This document shows positions 33,176 through 45,640 of a stretch of 64,000 bases of DNA, piece by piece. A model generated the notes under the pieces. It had not been told where the DNA came from. It saw nothing but the letters and a program-made list of their open reading frames with translations, and made no database searches. Origin of the DNA: Dryomyza anilis (taxonomy: Eukaryota; Arthropoda; Insecta; Diptera; Dryomyzidae). Within the stretch, counting starts at the first letter, position 1; each line of letters begins with the position of its first letter. The stretch lies in contig OX638133.1 in NCBI GenBank assembly GCA_951804985.1, positions 8,638,501 through 8,702,500 on the forward strand. Direction: 5' to 3'. Made by a program: the position numbers and the translations under genes.

Positions 33176-34092
33176 AAGATATTAAAATTTTTGTTAGCAC
33201 ATTAAATATTTTCTTTAAATTATATATCAAAATAAAATTAGATTTTTTTTTAATATATTTAATATTAGAAAATTTAATTTATTTATAATAATACTAAAAA
33301 ATATAAAATCTACTTGTCGGCCACAAAAGATCAGCCTACAAACTACGTTCTAGAGCTGCTTACAACACTGACTCACTTTAATTCTATCTTCACCAATATT
33401 GCACAACATTTTTGGGTTTATAGGTGAGGCAACGGTGCATCATCACCAGCAACAAACACAACAACAATAGCACGAACAACAACCAGAATAAGAAGAACTA
33501 CCTTTGCAGACAGACGCCTTAACTGTTTCGCCTGCAGCAGCAGCATCAACAACCGCAATTCGTAATCCGCAGGGATTCAGAAACAGCTACAACTCGACGG
33601 CAAGTGCCAGCCAAAACAATAGAGCACCGTAGAAAATAAATATAAAATTTATTTAAATTTATTTAGACAAAAATAACAACAAATGCGCAGAATAGCGTAG
33701 TATTTTTAGATTTTTGTATTTATTTGCATGCATTTGCATTGCTGCTGATGTTGCTGCTAGTTGCTGATGAAATATTCATGCAATGTGTTGCTGTTGACGA
33801 CAATGACAATGCTGCGCCACGATGTCGTTGACGACATCTTCTTTACATGCTGTCATACAGCTGGACGAATGCATGATGTATTCTTGAGAAAAGGTTAAAA
33901 AAAATTATATAAAAAAATATTCCTTGAACAAGTGGATTTAAAAGGCAAGAGCAATGTGAAGTTTTATGCGACACAAAAAAAAAATACAAAATGAATAATT
34001 GAATATTTTTTGAGAGACACGCAGTGCTATATAATAACTTCAAAACATTATTTGCAGCAATAAATGCAGATGTTTAAATAAATAAATAATTT
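33176..34092. other. Intergenic stretch with a CAA/CAG-rich island (33300-33860)
   Basis: 33300-33860 is GC-richer, with CAACAACAA and GCAGCAGCAT runs and a GTTGACGA/GTCGTTGAC inverted pair (33793-33835). It looks like triplet-rich fly intergenic or intronic DNA. No continuous coding frame is present. Confidence 0.4.
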
Positions 34093-34093
34093 T

Positions 34094-34345
34094 TATAAAT
34101 CTACAATTATAATTATTATAAATCTGCAATTATAATTATTATAAATCTACAATTATAATTATTATAAATCTACATTTATAATTATTATAAATCTACAATT
34201 ATAATTATTATAAATCTACAATTATAATTATTATAAATCTACAATTATAATTATTATAAATCTGCAATTATAATTATTATAAATCTGCAATTATAATTAT
34301 TATAAATCTACAATTATAATTATTATAAAGTTACATTTATAATTA
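34094..34345. repeat. 23-bp tandem repeat (TATAAATCTACAATTATAATTAT)n, ~11 copies
   Basis: Nearly identical 23-bp units, with C(T)AC/TGC being the main variant. The unit carries the palindrome AATTATAATT. There are no spacers, so this is not a CRISPR array. Confidence 0.95.
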
Positions 34346-36540
34346 CAGTCAAGTATATGTCTGTATAATTAAACTGTTTTTGTTTAACTCGTGATTATAT
34401 TAAAGTCATTGTATTAATACAAATAATTGCCTTTAAAATATTACAAAATTCAAAACAAACCAATATTATTAACATTGTGTTGTTGATAATTATATTATGT
34501 TTAAATATAACAAATTTTGTGGAAAAAATTATTAAAAAAGTATATCTATTAAAATACAAATATAATTATAAAAACAAACTTATAATTAAATCTAAGCATA
34601 TTTCGTTTTTACATAATTACAATATGTTTGTCCAAACATAAGAATATTTAAATCGTTATTTTAATTCAAATATTAAACTAAAAATGATTATATGATGCAA
34701 AAACATGTTTGCTACAAACAATTATTTTGTTTACACTTTCAGCTTGTATCTGCTGTAATTGAGAAAATATAGATTTAACAAATAAAATATATAGTGCTGA
34801 GATGTTCTCAGTTTGTTATGAATTTTTTTTTAATCAATTAATATTTTTAGTAAAAGAAACAAGCTTAGCCTAATGTAGTAATATTTTTTGTGTGTGCTAT
34901 TTGTGCTATAAAAATATTAAATATTAAGCATAATAAAAATTGTATATTCAGTGAAATTAGCATAGCTAATGTATTTTTATATTTTTATTGGGAGCTTTTT
35001 GAATTTATGCTATAAGTGTGCTATTATGTGCTATATGTATGCTATATGTGTGCTACTAATAAAAAGATAAAGATTTCAAATTTAAATTTATTTTTAACAA
35101 GTCTTCTTTATTTTAAGTAAAATTTATTTTATAATTATACTTTTTTAAAATTTGTGCTGAGTAGTACTCAACTTGTGCACTTTGCGTTATCAATCGAAAG
35201 AAAAAGAATTAAATATAGAACTGAATATAAATCTTATTTTGGTTTCAAAATAGCACAACCTTTCAAAATATTTGTTTTATATATATATGAGCTTGATTGA
35301 CTTTATGTGCTCATTTGTGCTATAACTTGTTTGTGCTACAAGTTGAGTAAAATCTAGCACAAATGTGTGCACATTTTTATTTCGCAAATTGCTGTGCAAA
35401 AATTTAAATTTCTGTATGATTTTTAATTCATTCAATTTTAATAATTTTATTTTTTAATTAAATGCACCCCAGCACAAATCAAGTTTTGTTTAATTGTGCT
35501 CAACTTGTGCTAAAGAAAAATGTTCATTTCTTTTTGATTTTTAATACTATCAATCATAATAATTTTCTATTCTATTTAGTAGCACCCCGGCACAGATCAT
35601 GTTTTTTTTCTAATTTTTATTTTCGTTCTATAGCACAAATTAAGCACAATAAAAAAGAATTTCAAAAAAGAATTATTAAATGTTTGTGCTCATTTTCACT
35701 ACCATAAAATATAAAATATTTAACATTTTAATTAGAATTAGCACATATATTTGAAATATATTTTTATATTTGTACTGACTTCTTTGTATATGTGATACTA
35801 ATGAAAAAGATTTAAAAATCGGACTATTTTATAAAATTTATATTTTTAAAATTATTTAAATGTTGAATTATAATTTAAATATTGAGTAAAACATAAAACT
35901 AATATTGGCTTGAAAGTAGCAACATTTTTAATATTTGTTATGAATATACTGTGTGGAGTTCTCAACTGTGTGTGCATATTTGTGCTATAACTTGTTTGTG
36001 CTTTAAATTGAGTACCATCTAGCATAAATGTTAGATAAATATTTTCGCAAATTGTAATCAATGCTAATGCAAAATATTAAACAAATTTAGCAGAATCTAT
36101 TGCAATATTTTATATTTTTATGCTAACTTGGGTTCTTCACTACGTGTGCACATTTGTGCTATAATTTGTTTGTGCTACAAGTTGAGTAAAATCTTGCATT
36201 GAGTAAAAACAAACATTTATTTATGCAAAATGCTTATTTATTTTTAATTCGATTAATATTAGCTACTTTTTATTTTCATTTAATAGCACAATCTTTACAA
36301 ATATAGCACAATGCAGCACAAATATAGCATAATGCAGCAGAACTTTAATAAAAATGTTAAAAAAATATTTTTGATTTGCTTAATATTTCATTTTTTTATT
36401 TTTGTTCTATAGCACAAGTTGAGCACAATTTGAGCACAACTGAGCACAAATAAAAAAAAATTGTATAATATAGCTGTGCTCACTTTTACACATCATGTAA
36501 ACTTATTTATATTTTTAAACCATACGCACAAGATTTTTTT
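34346..36540. repeat. A+T-rich field with dispersed TGTGCT/AGCACA words and three ~90-bp copies
   Basis: TGTGCTATAA.TTGTTTGTGCTACAAGTTGAGTAAAATCT-type segments (broken here by a drifting base) occur near 35307, 35967 and 36149. They are followed by GCACAAATGTGTGCACATTT or drifted forms and TTTCGCAAATTG. Between them TGTGCT on one strand and AGCACA on the other recur dozens of times from 34880 to 36480. This resembles an old scrambled repeat; no gene is recognised. Confidence 0.65.
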
Positions 36541-36618
36541 AATAGATTAAAAAAAAGGTTTTTAGTTTTTATAAATATATTGTAATTATTTTCAAAAAAA
36601 AAAATATATATAAATAAA

Positions 36619-36861
36619 TCGTCGTTGTAGAACGAAAAGTCACTAAATACATTTTTATCACAAACTTAATTTTCGACTTTGTTGATTAATATTATAAAAA
36701 GTAAATGATGCATTTTTAAAGTTGTAAAATCTATCAATAGATTTACATTTTCTTATCATGAGGTAAAAAAAATTGAGATCATTGATCAAACATTGGCAGA
36801 TTTATAAAGATTTTTGTATTTTGAAAATATATTTGGTGACTTTTCGTTCTACAACAACGAA
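36619..36861. mobile_element. MITE, TCGTCGTTGTAGAACGAAAAGTCAC family, copy 1
   Basis: The left end TCGTCGTTGTAGAACGAAAA and the right end TTTTCGTTCTACAACAACGA are inverted complements apart from one substitution. The interior (TTAATTTTCGACTTTGTTGA, TTGATTAATATTATAAAAAG, CATTTTCTTATCATGAGGTA) is shared with the copy at 63033-63293. It is about 243 bp with no coding. Confidence 0.88.
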
Positions 36862-38190
36862 GTAGTGAAATTAAGTAAAACCAAAATTTAAATATATTTT
36901 TTTTTTTACAAACACTTAAAATAGAAAGATTGGCTATTGTTTGCTTAGATGCTCGAACATGAGCAGTACCAACGTAACAAGTGGTTTTCGCATTTGGCTA
37001 GGAAAAACCTGTAGAAAGATGTGCAAGTGCGACGTAGCTGTTAAAAAAAGGAAAATAATAAAAAAAGCAAATAATAAAAATAAAGAAAAAGAACTAAATC
37101 ATTAATCTAGCGGAAAAACTTGTTCGCAATGACAGAAATGCGTTTATTGCCTGTATTTGTATGTTGCTCAACTAACAACAGCATAAAGGCAGCAACAGTA
37201 TAGACGTAGCAACAACATAAAGGCAGCAGCAACATATAAGCAGCAACGTCATATAGCCAACAACAAAAACATGCTGCACTACAAGTAAACGACAACAGCA
37301 ACATGCAGTAGACTTGCGTGGCAACAACATGCAGCACATTTTTAGTTTATTTGTTAAGTTTTATGATTTTTTTTTTGCTATTTTCTAAATCTAGCGACGA
37401 TTTGTAAAACAACCATATATGATTATTTTTGTTGTTGCTGTTGGCTATGTTAGTTGTTGTCGCTTTAAGGAATGCAACAGAACGCGGAAGAGGCAATAAC
37501 TGCAGCGGCAGCAACAACAGCCGATTATTGCCGCATTGTCAACAGCAAGAACATGAGTTGCTGGCGCATTATGATGAGCAACATGTACAGCAGCATGCAT
37601 AGCATCACTATGTTGTTGTTGCTGCAACAACATATTGCTGCTTATTGTTGAGAAGAGCATGCAGCCGTTTATGATGCCACTGCTGCCACTAAACGCAGCT
37701 GATGATCGTCTCAGCAATGATGAGCTGCTGCTCAATGTTGCTGATGCGGCTTAAAGTGTCAAAGTAGCTTTTGGCGAAGCAGCAACAGCAACAGCAGCAA
37801 CTAAGCTTAACTGATGTTAATAAAGCAAATGCTGCTCATGTTGACGACGATGATGATGTTGATGTGGATTGTTGTTGCTGCTGCTGCTGCTGACAACTAC
37901 TGAAGTTGCAGCACAACTTGCTGATTATGCAGCAGATTTAGTTGTGTTTGCTGCTGCTGTGTTTGATGATCATCAACGCGGTGCGCGGCTTGTCAACACC
38001 GCTGACAGTGAACATGTTTGCGCTGTTTTTATTTTTTATTTATTTCATTTATTTTTTATTTTTATATTTCTATTTCATATTTAATTTGAAATTTTTAGTC
38101 GTTGCTGTTGTGGCTCGCCTTGTCGTCGCTCTTGCATGCCGCATTAGTGACTGCAACAACAGCAATATATTTTATGTTGTCGGCAATTTT
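36862..38190. other. Triplet-rich (GCA/CAA/GTT/GCT) island
   Basis: 37090-37330 and 37430-38190 are rich in AGCAACAACA and GTTGCTGCTG. Several frames are open on both strands (e.g. 37107-37337 and 37445-37735 minus, 37869-38084 plus) because such triplets contain few stops. None shows a domain or consistent coding character. It could hide a polyQ/polyA-type exon, but it fits non-coding triplet-rich DNA equally well. Confidence 0.4.
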
Positions 38191-39090
38191 ATTTTAATTT
38201 TTTTTTCTTCTGTTATTTTAATTTTTTGGTTGTTAGTTTTATAATTTTTAATTATTCACTTTTTTAGCATTTTTTTTTTCTTTTTTCATTTTATTTAATT
38301 TTTTATTTTGTTTTTTTTTTATTTTTTTTTAAATTTTTTTTAATTTTTATGTTTTTTTTATTTCTTATTTTTATGAATGTTGCTTTTTGGTGTCGTCGCA
38401 TTGCCATCCGCTGACTAAGCAGTTACAGCGGCACCAAATCCGATCTGGCCTAAGTCGTGGTTTGCGACGTAATCCATTGCAATGTTGCTTCGTTCGTTAT
38501 CAACTCAACTAGTTGTTGTTGTCATGTTCTGTCGCTGACAAATGTAAAACATAACTGTTTGTTGTGTGATATGACTTGGAACGGTTTTTTTTTTATAATT
38601 TGAGTTAATTATCTTCTTTTAAGGAACATAACCTTAATTTTCTTAATTTAAATTTTTTAATTATTATTTTTTTAGATATTGTATTTTTATTTTTTTTTTA
38701 ATTTTTTGTTTTTTTTCAGTTTTTATTTTTTTTTAATTTACCTAATTTTTTTTAAATTTTTAATTTAAATTTTATTTGTAAGTTAATTACCTTATTTTAA
38801 GTTATGTACCTTAATTTTATTATTTTATTTTTTTATTTATTTTTTTTAGATGAGTATTTTTATTTTTTTAATTTATAGTTTTTTTATAGTTTTTAATTTT
38901 TTTTTATTTATTGTCATATTTAAATTTTATAATACCCTAATTTTATTCTTTTCAAAAGTACTCAAACTCTACAATTTATTGCTTTGCTCTTGAGAGCAAA
39001 TTATAATCTTAAAGAGAACTATTTTATTAAATTTGGTGGAATAATTTGAATAAAACCACATTATTTTTTGCAATGCTTTGAGTTATTAAT
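38191..39090. other. T-rich stretch with a small unique island (38380-38580)
   Basis: Poly-T tracts dominate. The GC-richer island at 38380-38580 is unique and has no gene. 38640-38940 repeats ATTTTTTTTTAATTTTT-like words. Confidence 0.45.
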
Positions 39091-40450
39091 CATATTTTCC
39101 TTGCTTTTTAATGCTACAAAATATTTGACACTTTTTGCACTAATCATTTTATGTTTGTTGCTTTCAGTGTTACTTCGAGTAGAAGTATTCGCGAAAAGAG
39201 TTTTGAATGCGATATGATTGAAAGCATTCTTGCGTCCATTTAAAGCAATTAAAGTAAAAGAAGCGTAGCATAAATGCTCACAAGCAAGTAGTTGGTTGAT
39301 TACCATACAGTGGACTGCTTTCTAAGGAAACACATTTTTTTTCAGAAAAAAGGCTTTAAGTTTTTTAAGTCTTTTAATTGGCAATGGTCAAATGATTTCA
39401 AAAATTTGACTCCTTACTTTTTAATGCTTGATATTATTTGTGCTTTTTGTACAATAAAAATTAGCTGTTGCTGTTAGAACTACTTTCAGTAGAGGTATTC
39501 TCGATAATATTGTCAAAAACAACTCGAATGAAAGCATTATCTGCATTAATTTTTAAGCATTTAAAGCAAACATTCGCTAACTCTAATATTTTATTGCTTT
39601 GCTTTTGATAGCAAGCAAGAGTAATAAAACTCTTTTTGAAAACTTTTTGTCTGTTAAATTCCGGTTTAGAAGTGGAGATATTCGCGAAAAGTCTGTTGAA
39701 AGCAATTTGAATGAAAGTATTTTTTGCGTTAGTATAAAGTAATGTAAGCTTTACAGAAAAAAAACGGAAGATTGAACTACGACAAGAAGATTGAACTTTC
39801 GCAAAGAGCGAAAGTATTTGAATGAGCAATGCTTTAAGTTTTCAAATACTTTTACTTCTTTAATAATATAATAATCGCATTTTGCACTGAACATTTTTTG
39901 TCTGTTGCTTTCAGAGTTAAAACTCGCAAAGTGTTTGGCCAACAACTTGAAAAAGTATTTCTCGCGTTAATATACAGTAATGAAAGCTTCACAGAAAAAC
40001 ACAGAAGATTGAATTGCGATAGTATTTGTAAAGCAAAGAGCAAAAGTATTTCAATCAGCAATGCTTTAAGTTTTCAAATACGTTTACTTCTTTAATGAGT
40101 TAAAACTTTCAGAGTTAAAACTCGAAAAGTGTTTGGTGAACAACTTGAAAAAGTATTGATATTTGTAATGAAATTTTCACAAAAAAAAAAACGGAAGATT
40201 GATCTGCGAAAGTATTTGTAAAGCAAAGAGCGAGAGCATTTCAATCAGCAATGCTTTAAGTTTCCAAATACTTTCACTTGTTTTATTTGAAATGCTTTAA
40301 ATCTAACAAATCTTTGACTTCTTGAGTTTTTAATGCATTATGATTTTTGCCTGTTGCTTTTTCCCTGTTGTTTTCAGAGTTACTTTGATTACCAACAGGA
40401 GTATTCTCAAAATCTTGAAAGCAATACGTTTAAAAGTATTTTCTGTGTTA
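39091..40450 (-). repeat. Six imperfect ~200-300-bp repeats whose minus-strand frames share a peptide motif
   Basis: Segments near 39130, 39430, 39630, 39875, 40095 and 40330 share TTT.TGTCTGTTGCTTTCAG, AGTATTCGCGAAAAG and GAATGAAAGCATT..TGCGTT-like words. AACGGAAGATTGA...AAGCAAAGAGCGAAAGTATTT-type segments (interrupted) follow in the later copies. Minus-strand open frames (39061-39306, 39461-39829, 39751-39945, 39852-40061) share NAF....F..LFANTST followed by ESN+.KM(F/I)SAK. Frames shift between copies, so no single intact gene exists. It may derive from an old coding repeat or be a satellite that happens to be open. Confidence 0.65.
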
Positions 40451-41767
40451 ATTTAATTTAATTAAACCGTAAATTTAAATTTAGTATATTTCAGATAATT
40501 AGTTAAGTCGTTTTTAATATATAAAATAAATTATATATATTTTAGATTTTATTAAAAATTTATTTTGTTAAAGAATAAAAAAATTTGAAATGTTTGTATT
40601 AATAAAAATAAAAAAAAAATAAAACTTCCAACACTTTCTTTGCTTTATAATCACAAAGAAAAGAGGTAAAACACGCGCCTGTCGTTCTAATAATTTTTTC
40701 CAAAATGCTGAATTATTACTGTCAAAAATTTGCCAACAACTAAACCAGCAATTAATAAAAACCCAAATAAAAGAGACCCTTCAAAAACCGCCTACACCTA
40801 GCTACAAATTTTGCGTTTCCTATGGCCCATAATTACTTGGGTGTTCACTGAAATCATGTCAAGAAAAACGAAAATCAGGTCAATCAGCGGCAACAGTTGC
40901 TGTGTGCCAAAATTTAAGTAGAGGGTGTTACGACTGCCACAGTTGTTGACAAGCGAAAGAAAGTTTTTCCTTCAAGCTGATTTCAATGGAATGATGAATG
41001 GCATGACGCACTAAAGACATGAAAACAATTCGCAATTAAATAAAATCTCATAGAATTAAAATTAAAATTAGCTATTTTGTTGTTTCGTTGACCTAGTTCT
41101 TATTGTTTTTTTTTCTTATTTAATATTTTGACCAATTTCACATGTTTATTTAAATATTTTGGATGCTTTTTCTATAGCTTAATTTTAAGTTTTTTTCTTT
41201 TTAATGCTGTCAGCAACATAACTTCATGTTGTTCATTCTATTCTATCGTTATCGGCGCTTAGATCAGAAACCATAATCAAAATCAAAACCCAATCAACAC
41301 ATAATCAAACGCCGCATGCTGCTGGCGGCATCATTTAGCTGCTGCTGTTCGTGTTGTTGCTGCTGCTGCCGTTGTTGCGCACATGTTGCTGCTTATGTTG
41401 CTCATGTTCTATTTCACGCAACAGTTGGAAATCGACGCTGCTGCTCTGTGTAGCATGTGTTACTTTTTATGTTAATTTAGTTTATGGGGGAGAGGCGGAT
41501 ATATGTGGTGCTTTGCGGCAGACCAACAAATACAATGCAGCCGTTGATTACATTAGGCACTAATTTTATTTGATTTCATTGGTTACCATTTGTTTCTAAT
41601 CAGCAGTAACATCATCAATGGAAATGGTTGGAAACAACATGTGGTATTAATTGCATTTTTTTTTTTTGAAATATATGAAGAACTTTAAAATGTACAAAAT
41701 GCTTTAGAAAAATATAGGTTTGTTGTTTATTATAAAAAAAATCAAATAATTAATAAAAAAAAAAAAA
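40451..41767. other. Unique stretch, GC-richer at 40660-41000 and 41220-41640
   Basis: 40670-40990 and 41270-41640 are of normal complexity. The open frame at 41351-41563 (+, 70 codons) starts with a Leu/Cys stretch read from GCTGCTGTT triplets and then has a less repetitive C-terminal half. It is not recognised and is weakly supported. Confidence 0.35.
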
Positions 41768-43520
41768 GAAATTAAAGAACAAAAAGAACTGAAAGAATTA
41801 AAAGAACTAAAAGAACTAAGGGAGCTAAAAGAACTAAAAGAACTAAAAGAACTAAAAGAACTAAAAGAACTAAAAGAACTAAAAGAACTAAAAGAACTAA
41901 AAGAACTAAAAGAACTAAAAGAACTAAAAGAACTAAAAGAACTAAAAGAACTAAAAGAACTTAAAGAACTTAAAGAACTAAAAGAACTTAAAGAACTGAA
42001 AAAACTAAAAGAATTAAAAGAACTAAAAGAAGTAAAAGAAGTAAAAGAACTAAAAGAACTTAAAGAACTAAAAGAACTAAAAGAACTAAGGGAACTAAAA
42101 GAACTAAAAGAACTAAAAAAACTAAAAGAACTAAAAGAACTAAAAGAACTAAAAGAACTAAAAGAACTAAAAGAACCAAAAGAACTAAAAGAACTAAAAG
42201 AACTAAAAGAACTTAAAGAACTAAAAGAACTAAAGGAACTAAAAGAAATAAAAGAACTAAAAGAACTAAAAGAACTAAAAGAACTAAAAGAACTAAAAGA
42301 ACTAAAAGAACTAAAAGAACTAAAAGAACTAAAAGAACTAAAAGAACTAAAAGAACTAAAAGAACTAAAAGAACTAAAAGAACTAAAAGAACTAAAAGAA
42401 CTAAAAGAACTAAAAGAACTAAAAGAACTAAAAGAACTAAAAAAACTAAAAGAACTAAAAGAACTAAAAGAACTAAAAGAACTAAAAGAACTAAAAGAAC
42501 TAAAATAACTTAAAGAACCAAAAGAACGAAAAGAACTAAAAGAACTAAAAGAACTAAAAGAACTAAAAGAACTAAAAGAACTAAAAGAATTAAAAGAACT
42601 AAAAGAACTAAAAGAACTAAAAGAACTAAAAGAACTAAACTACTAAAAGAACTAAAAGAACTAAAAGAACTAAAAGAACTAAAAGAACTAAAAGAATTAA
42701 AAGAACTAAAAGAACTAAAAGAACTAAAAGAACTAAAAGAACTAAAAGAACTAAAAGAACTAAAAGAACTAAAAGAACTAAAATAACTAAAAGAACTAAA
42801 AGAACTAAAAGAACTAAAAGAACTAAAATAACTAAAAGAACTAATGGAACTAAAAGAACTAAAAGAACTAAAAGTACTAAAAGAACTAGAAGAACTAAAA
42901 GAACTAAAAAAAACTAAAAGAACTTAAAGAACTTAAAGAACTAAAAGAACTAAAAGAACTAAAAGAACTAAAAGAACTAAAAGAAATAAAAGAACTAAAA
43001 GAACTAAAAGAACTAAAAGAACTAAAAGAACTAAAAGAACTAAAAGAACTAAAAGAACTAAAAGAACTAAAAGAACTAAAAGAACTAAAAGAACTAAAAG
43101 AACTAAAAGAACTAAAAGAACTAAAAGAACTAAAAGAACTAAAAGAACTAAAAGAACTAAAAGAACTAAAAGAACTAAAAGAACTAAAAGAACTAAAAGA
43201 ACTAAAAGAACTAAAAGAACTAAAAGAACTAAAAGAACTAAAAGAACTAAAAGAACTAAAAGAACTAAAAGAACTAAAAGAACTAAAAGAACTAAAAGAA
43301 CTAAAAGAACTAAAAGAACTAAAAGAACTAAAAGAACTAAAAGAACTAAAAGAACTAAAAGAACTTAAAGAACTAAAAGAACTAAAAGAACTAAAAGAAC
43401 TAAAAGAACTAAAAGAACTGAAAGAAGTAAATGATTTAAAAGAACTAAAAGAACAATAAGAAATGAAAGAACTAAAGGAACTAAAAAAACTAAAAGTACT
43501 AAAAGAACTAAAATAACTTA
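41768..43520. repeat. 1.75-kb array of the 9-bp unit CTAAAAGAA (~195 copies)
   Basis: One 9-bp unit is repeated head to tail with long perfect runs (for example around 42250-42440 and 43010-43360). Sparse variants include CTTAAAGAA, CTAAAATAA, CTAAAAAAA and GTAAAAGAA. In one frame it reads (Leu-Lys-Glu)n, in another (Lys-Arg-Thr)n. TAA variants and indels (near 42504, 42640, 42905) break both frames and there is no ATG. One strand is strongly purine-rich. It is the largest array in the window. Confidence 0.97.
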
Positions 43521-44276
43521 AATAAATTCATGAAGTTCCAAAAATAAAATGACTGCAATAACTATAAATAAAAGGTAAACGAACTAAAACAACAAACTTG
43601 AACTATAAAAAATAAAAATAAACTTTAAATTACTTTATAATTAATTTGACAAATAAATAAAAATCTTTGAAATCTGGTAATGCCTAAGAGTTGTTTGCCA
43701 ACAAATACTTGAGCAATGCTTTAAACGCAATTACGAATTATTTACAAATGCTCAGCAAACACTCGACGACACCAACTACAGCAAATCTTTTAATTTATTG
43801 TATTTTATATTCTGAAATACCATAAATTACTTGAAAAATTAAAAATCTCGAAAAAACATTAAATCAACAAAATAATAAAAATGCAGCAATTCTTTATTTT
43901 TTCGCATATTAAAAAATATGAGTTTTTTTTGCAAATAAAGTAAATTTAATTTGAATTCTTTAATCTATGCGGCGTTAAATTAAATACAAAATTAAGCGTA
44001 AAAAACCTTGGAAGGCAACGCGTGCATGGCGCGAGGTACGATGAATGATGACGGTTGGTTACTGCAGCAACTGCTGTCGTAACTTTGGTTGCTGTTGTTA
44101 ATGGTACTGTTGCAACAGACAGACTGTTATGCGAGACTAATTAAAACATGTTTTACTAATTTAATTCTAATTAAAAATTGTTGTAAAATATTTTGCAAAG
44201 ATTTAAAAAAATATTTAAATACATTATTGTAAAATATTTAAAAATATTTAAAAGTTAAAAAAAAAGATTAAAATAT
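43521..44276. other. A+T-rich stretch with a GC-richer patch at 44010-44140
   Basis: 43570-44000 is A/T-rich. The patch at 44010-44140 (GCGTGCATGGCGCGAGG, CAGCAACTGCTG) is unique and may be regulatory. No gene is seen. Confidence 0.35.
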
Positions 44277-44350
44277 ATTAAAAAATATTAAAAAATATTA
44301 AAAAATATTAAAAAGTATTAAAAAAAATATTGAAAAATATTCAAAAATAT
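44277..44350. repeat. Short 10-bp array (AAAAATATTA)n, inverse of the array at 45341
   Basis: Four clean decamers lie at 44281-44320, with drifted units on both sides. AAAAATATTA is the exact reverse complement of TAATATTTTT, the unit of the 300-bp array 1 kb downstream. Confidence 0.9.
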
Positions 44351-45340
44351 TACAAAATTTGTGATTCATTATTTTTTTAAATTATTCTTTCATGTTTCTA
44401 ATTAAAACACAATTTCCCGCTCCATATTGCCAGCAATTGAATGCATTGTCCGTGCAAAATTGCGCAGCAACCACAGTCATTAAATCGAAATACCACAAAA
44501 ATGTGATTATTGCTATTTATTGTAGTTATTGTTATTGCAATGTTTTAGTTGCCAACAACACCTCAACTAATTGCCAGAATTAAGTTAGCAATAGTTCCTT
44601 TCAACCATTTACGTAGCAACAAATGGCCTACAACAAAAACCTAAAAAAATAATTTCAATCGCAACTCAAACATCCATTGAATCCGGTTCAAAGAACAGGA
44701 AAAACCGCAACCACAAAATAACGAAAAATAAAATAAAAACATTCCGCAAATTCAGCGGAGCCAGCAACGCGACGCAAAAACTGCAACAACATGCATATTA
44801 AAAGCAACAAAAATAACTTGCTGGCGCATAGTGTTAAATCAAACAGCCTGTAAACTTGGCCAAAAGCATCATGCAGGCAAATTAAGATTTCGGCCAAACG
44901 GCCAACAACGGCAACCAGAGCAAACGGCAGCCTAATAATGAGCGCATGCCAACAACAGCAGCAGCAATAACAGTAGCAACAGCAATTTTTGCAAAAACTG
45001 ACAACAACAACAACGATCACAACAACATCAATTAGGCGCAGAAGTTGGCCTAATCAGGCAGCCACCATAGAGTCGAATTTAAATAAAGAAATCAGCGCAA
45101 AATTGTTCTGCAATATTTTATAAAATTATTTTGGCCTTTTTTATGCAAACACATTTTCTAAGTTTTTTGTGCGGCTATACTTTTAATATGATCTAATATG
45201 CTTTTCATATTTGTATTATGATTTAATTTTTTTGTAGAATTTGTTTAATATTTTAAACATTTTTTAATATTGTTTATATTTTTTATGACATTTTAATATT
45301 TTTAATTTTAATATGTTTATTTCTAAAGTTTTTTATTTTT
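44351..45340. other. CAA/CAG-rich island (44390-45070) then A/T-rich sequence
   Basis: 44640-45060 is rich in AACAACA and AGCAGC triplets. The minus strand is open for 110 codons (44688-45020) with Cys/Leu runs read from these triplets. No domain is recognised. From 45120 the sequence is A/T-rich and grades into the decamer array. Confidence 0.4.
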
Positions 45341-45640
45341 TAATATTTTTTAATATTTTTTAATGTTTTTTAATATTTTTTAATATTTTTTAATATTTTT
45401 TAATATTTTTTAATATTTTTTAATAATTTTTAATATTTTTTAATATTTTTTAATATTTTTTAATATTTTTTAATATTTTTTAATATTTTTTAATATTTTT
45501 TAATATTTTTTAATATTTTTTAATATTTTTTAATATTTTTTAATATTTTTTAATATTTTTTAATATTTTTTAATATTTTTTAATATTTTTTAATATTTTT
45601 TAATATTTTTTAATATTTTTTAATATTTTTTAATGTTTTT
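45341..45640. repeat. Exactly thirty 10-bp units (TAATATTTTT)n
   Basis: Thirty decamers lie in perfect register; 27 are identical and the other three have one or two substitutions (at 45361, 45421, 45631). Each unit places a run of six T at the same point of every 10 bp, i.e. A-tracts phased nearly with the helical turn. Such phasing is known to bend DNA strongly. Confidence 0.98.

Noticed and set aside
34094..34345. Regular 23-bp repeats that might look like a CRISPR array
   Set aside because: Units touch each other without unique spacers, and the genome is eukaryotic.
44688..45020. 110-codon minus-strand ORF
   Set aside because: Cys/Leu/Val runs from CAA/CAG triplet DNA; no domain, no start context, both strands similarly open.
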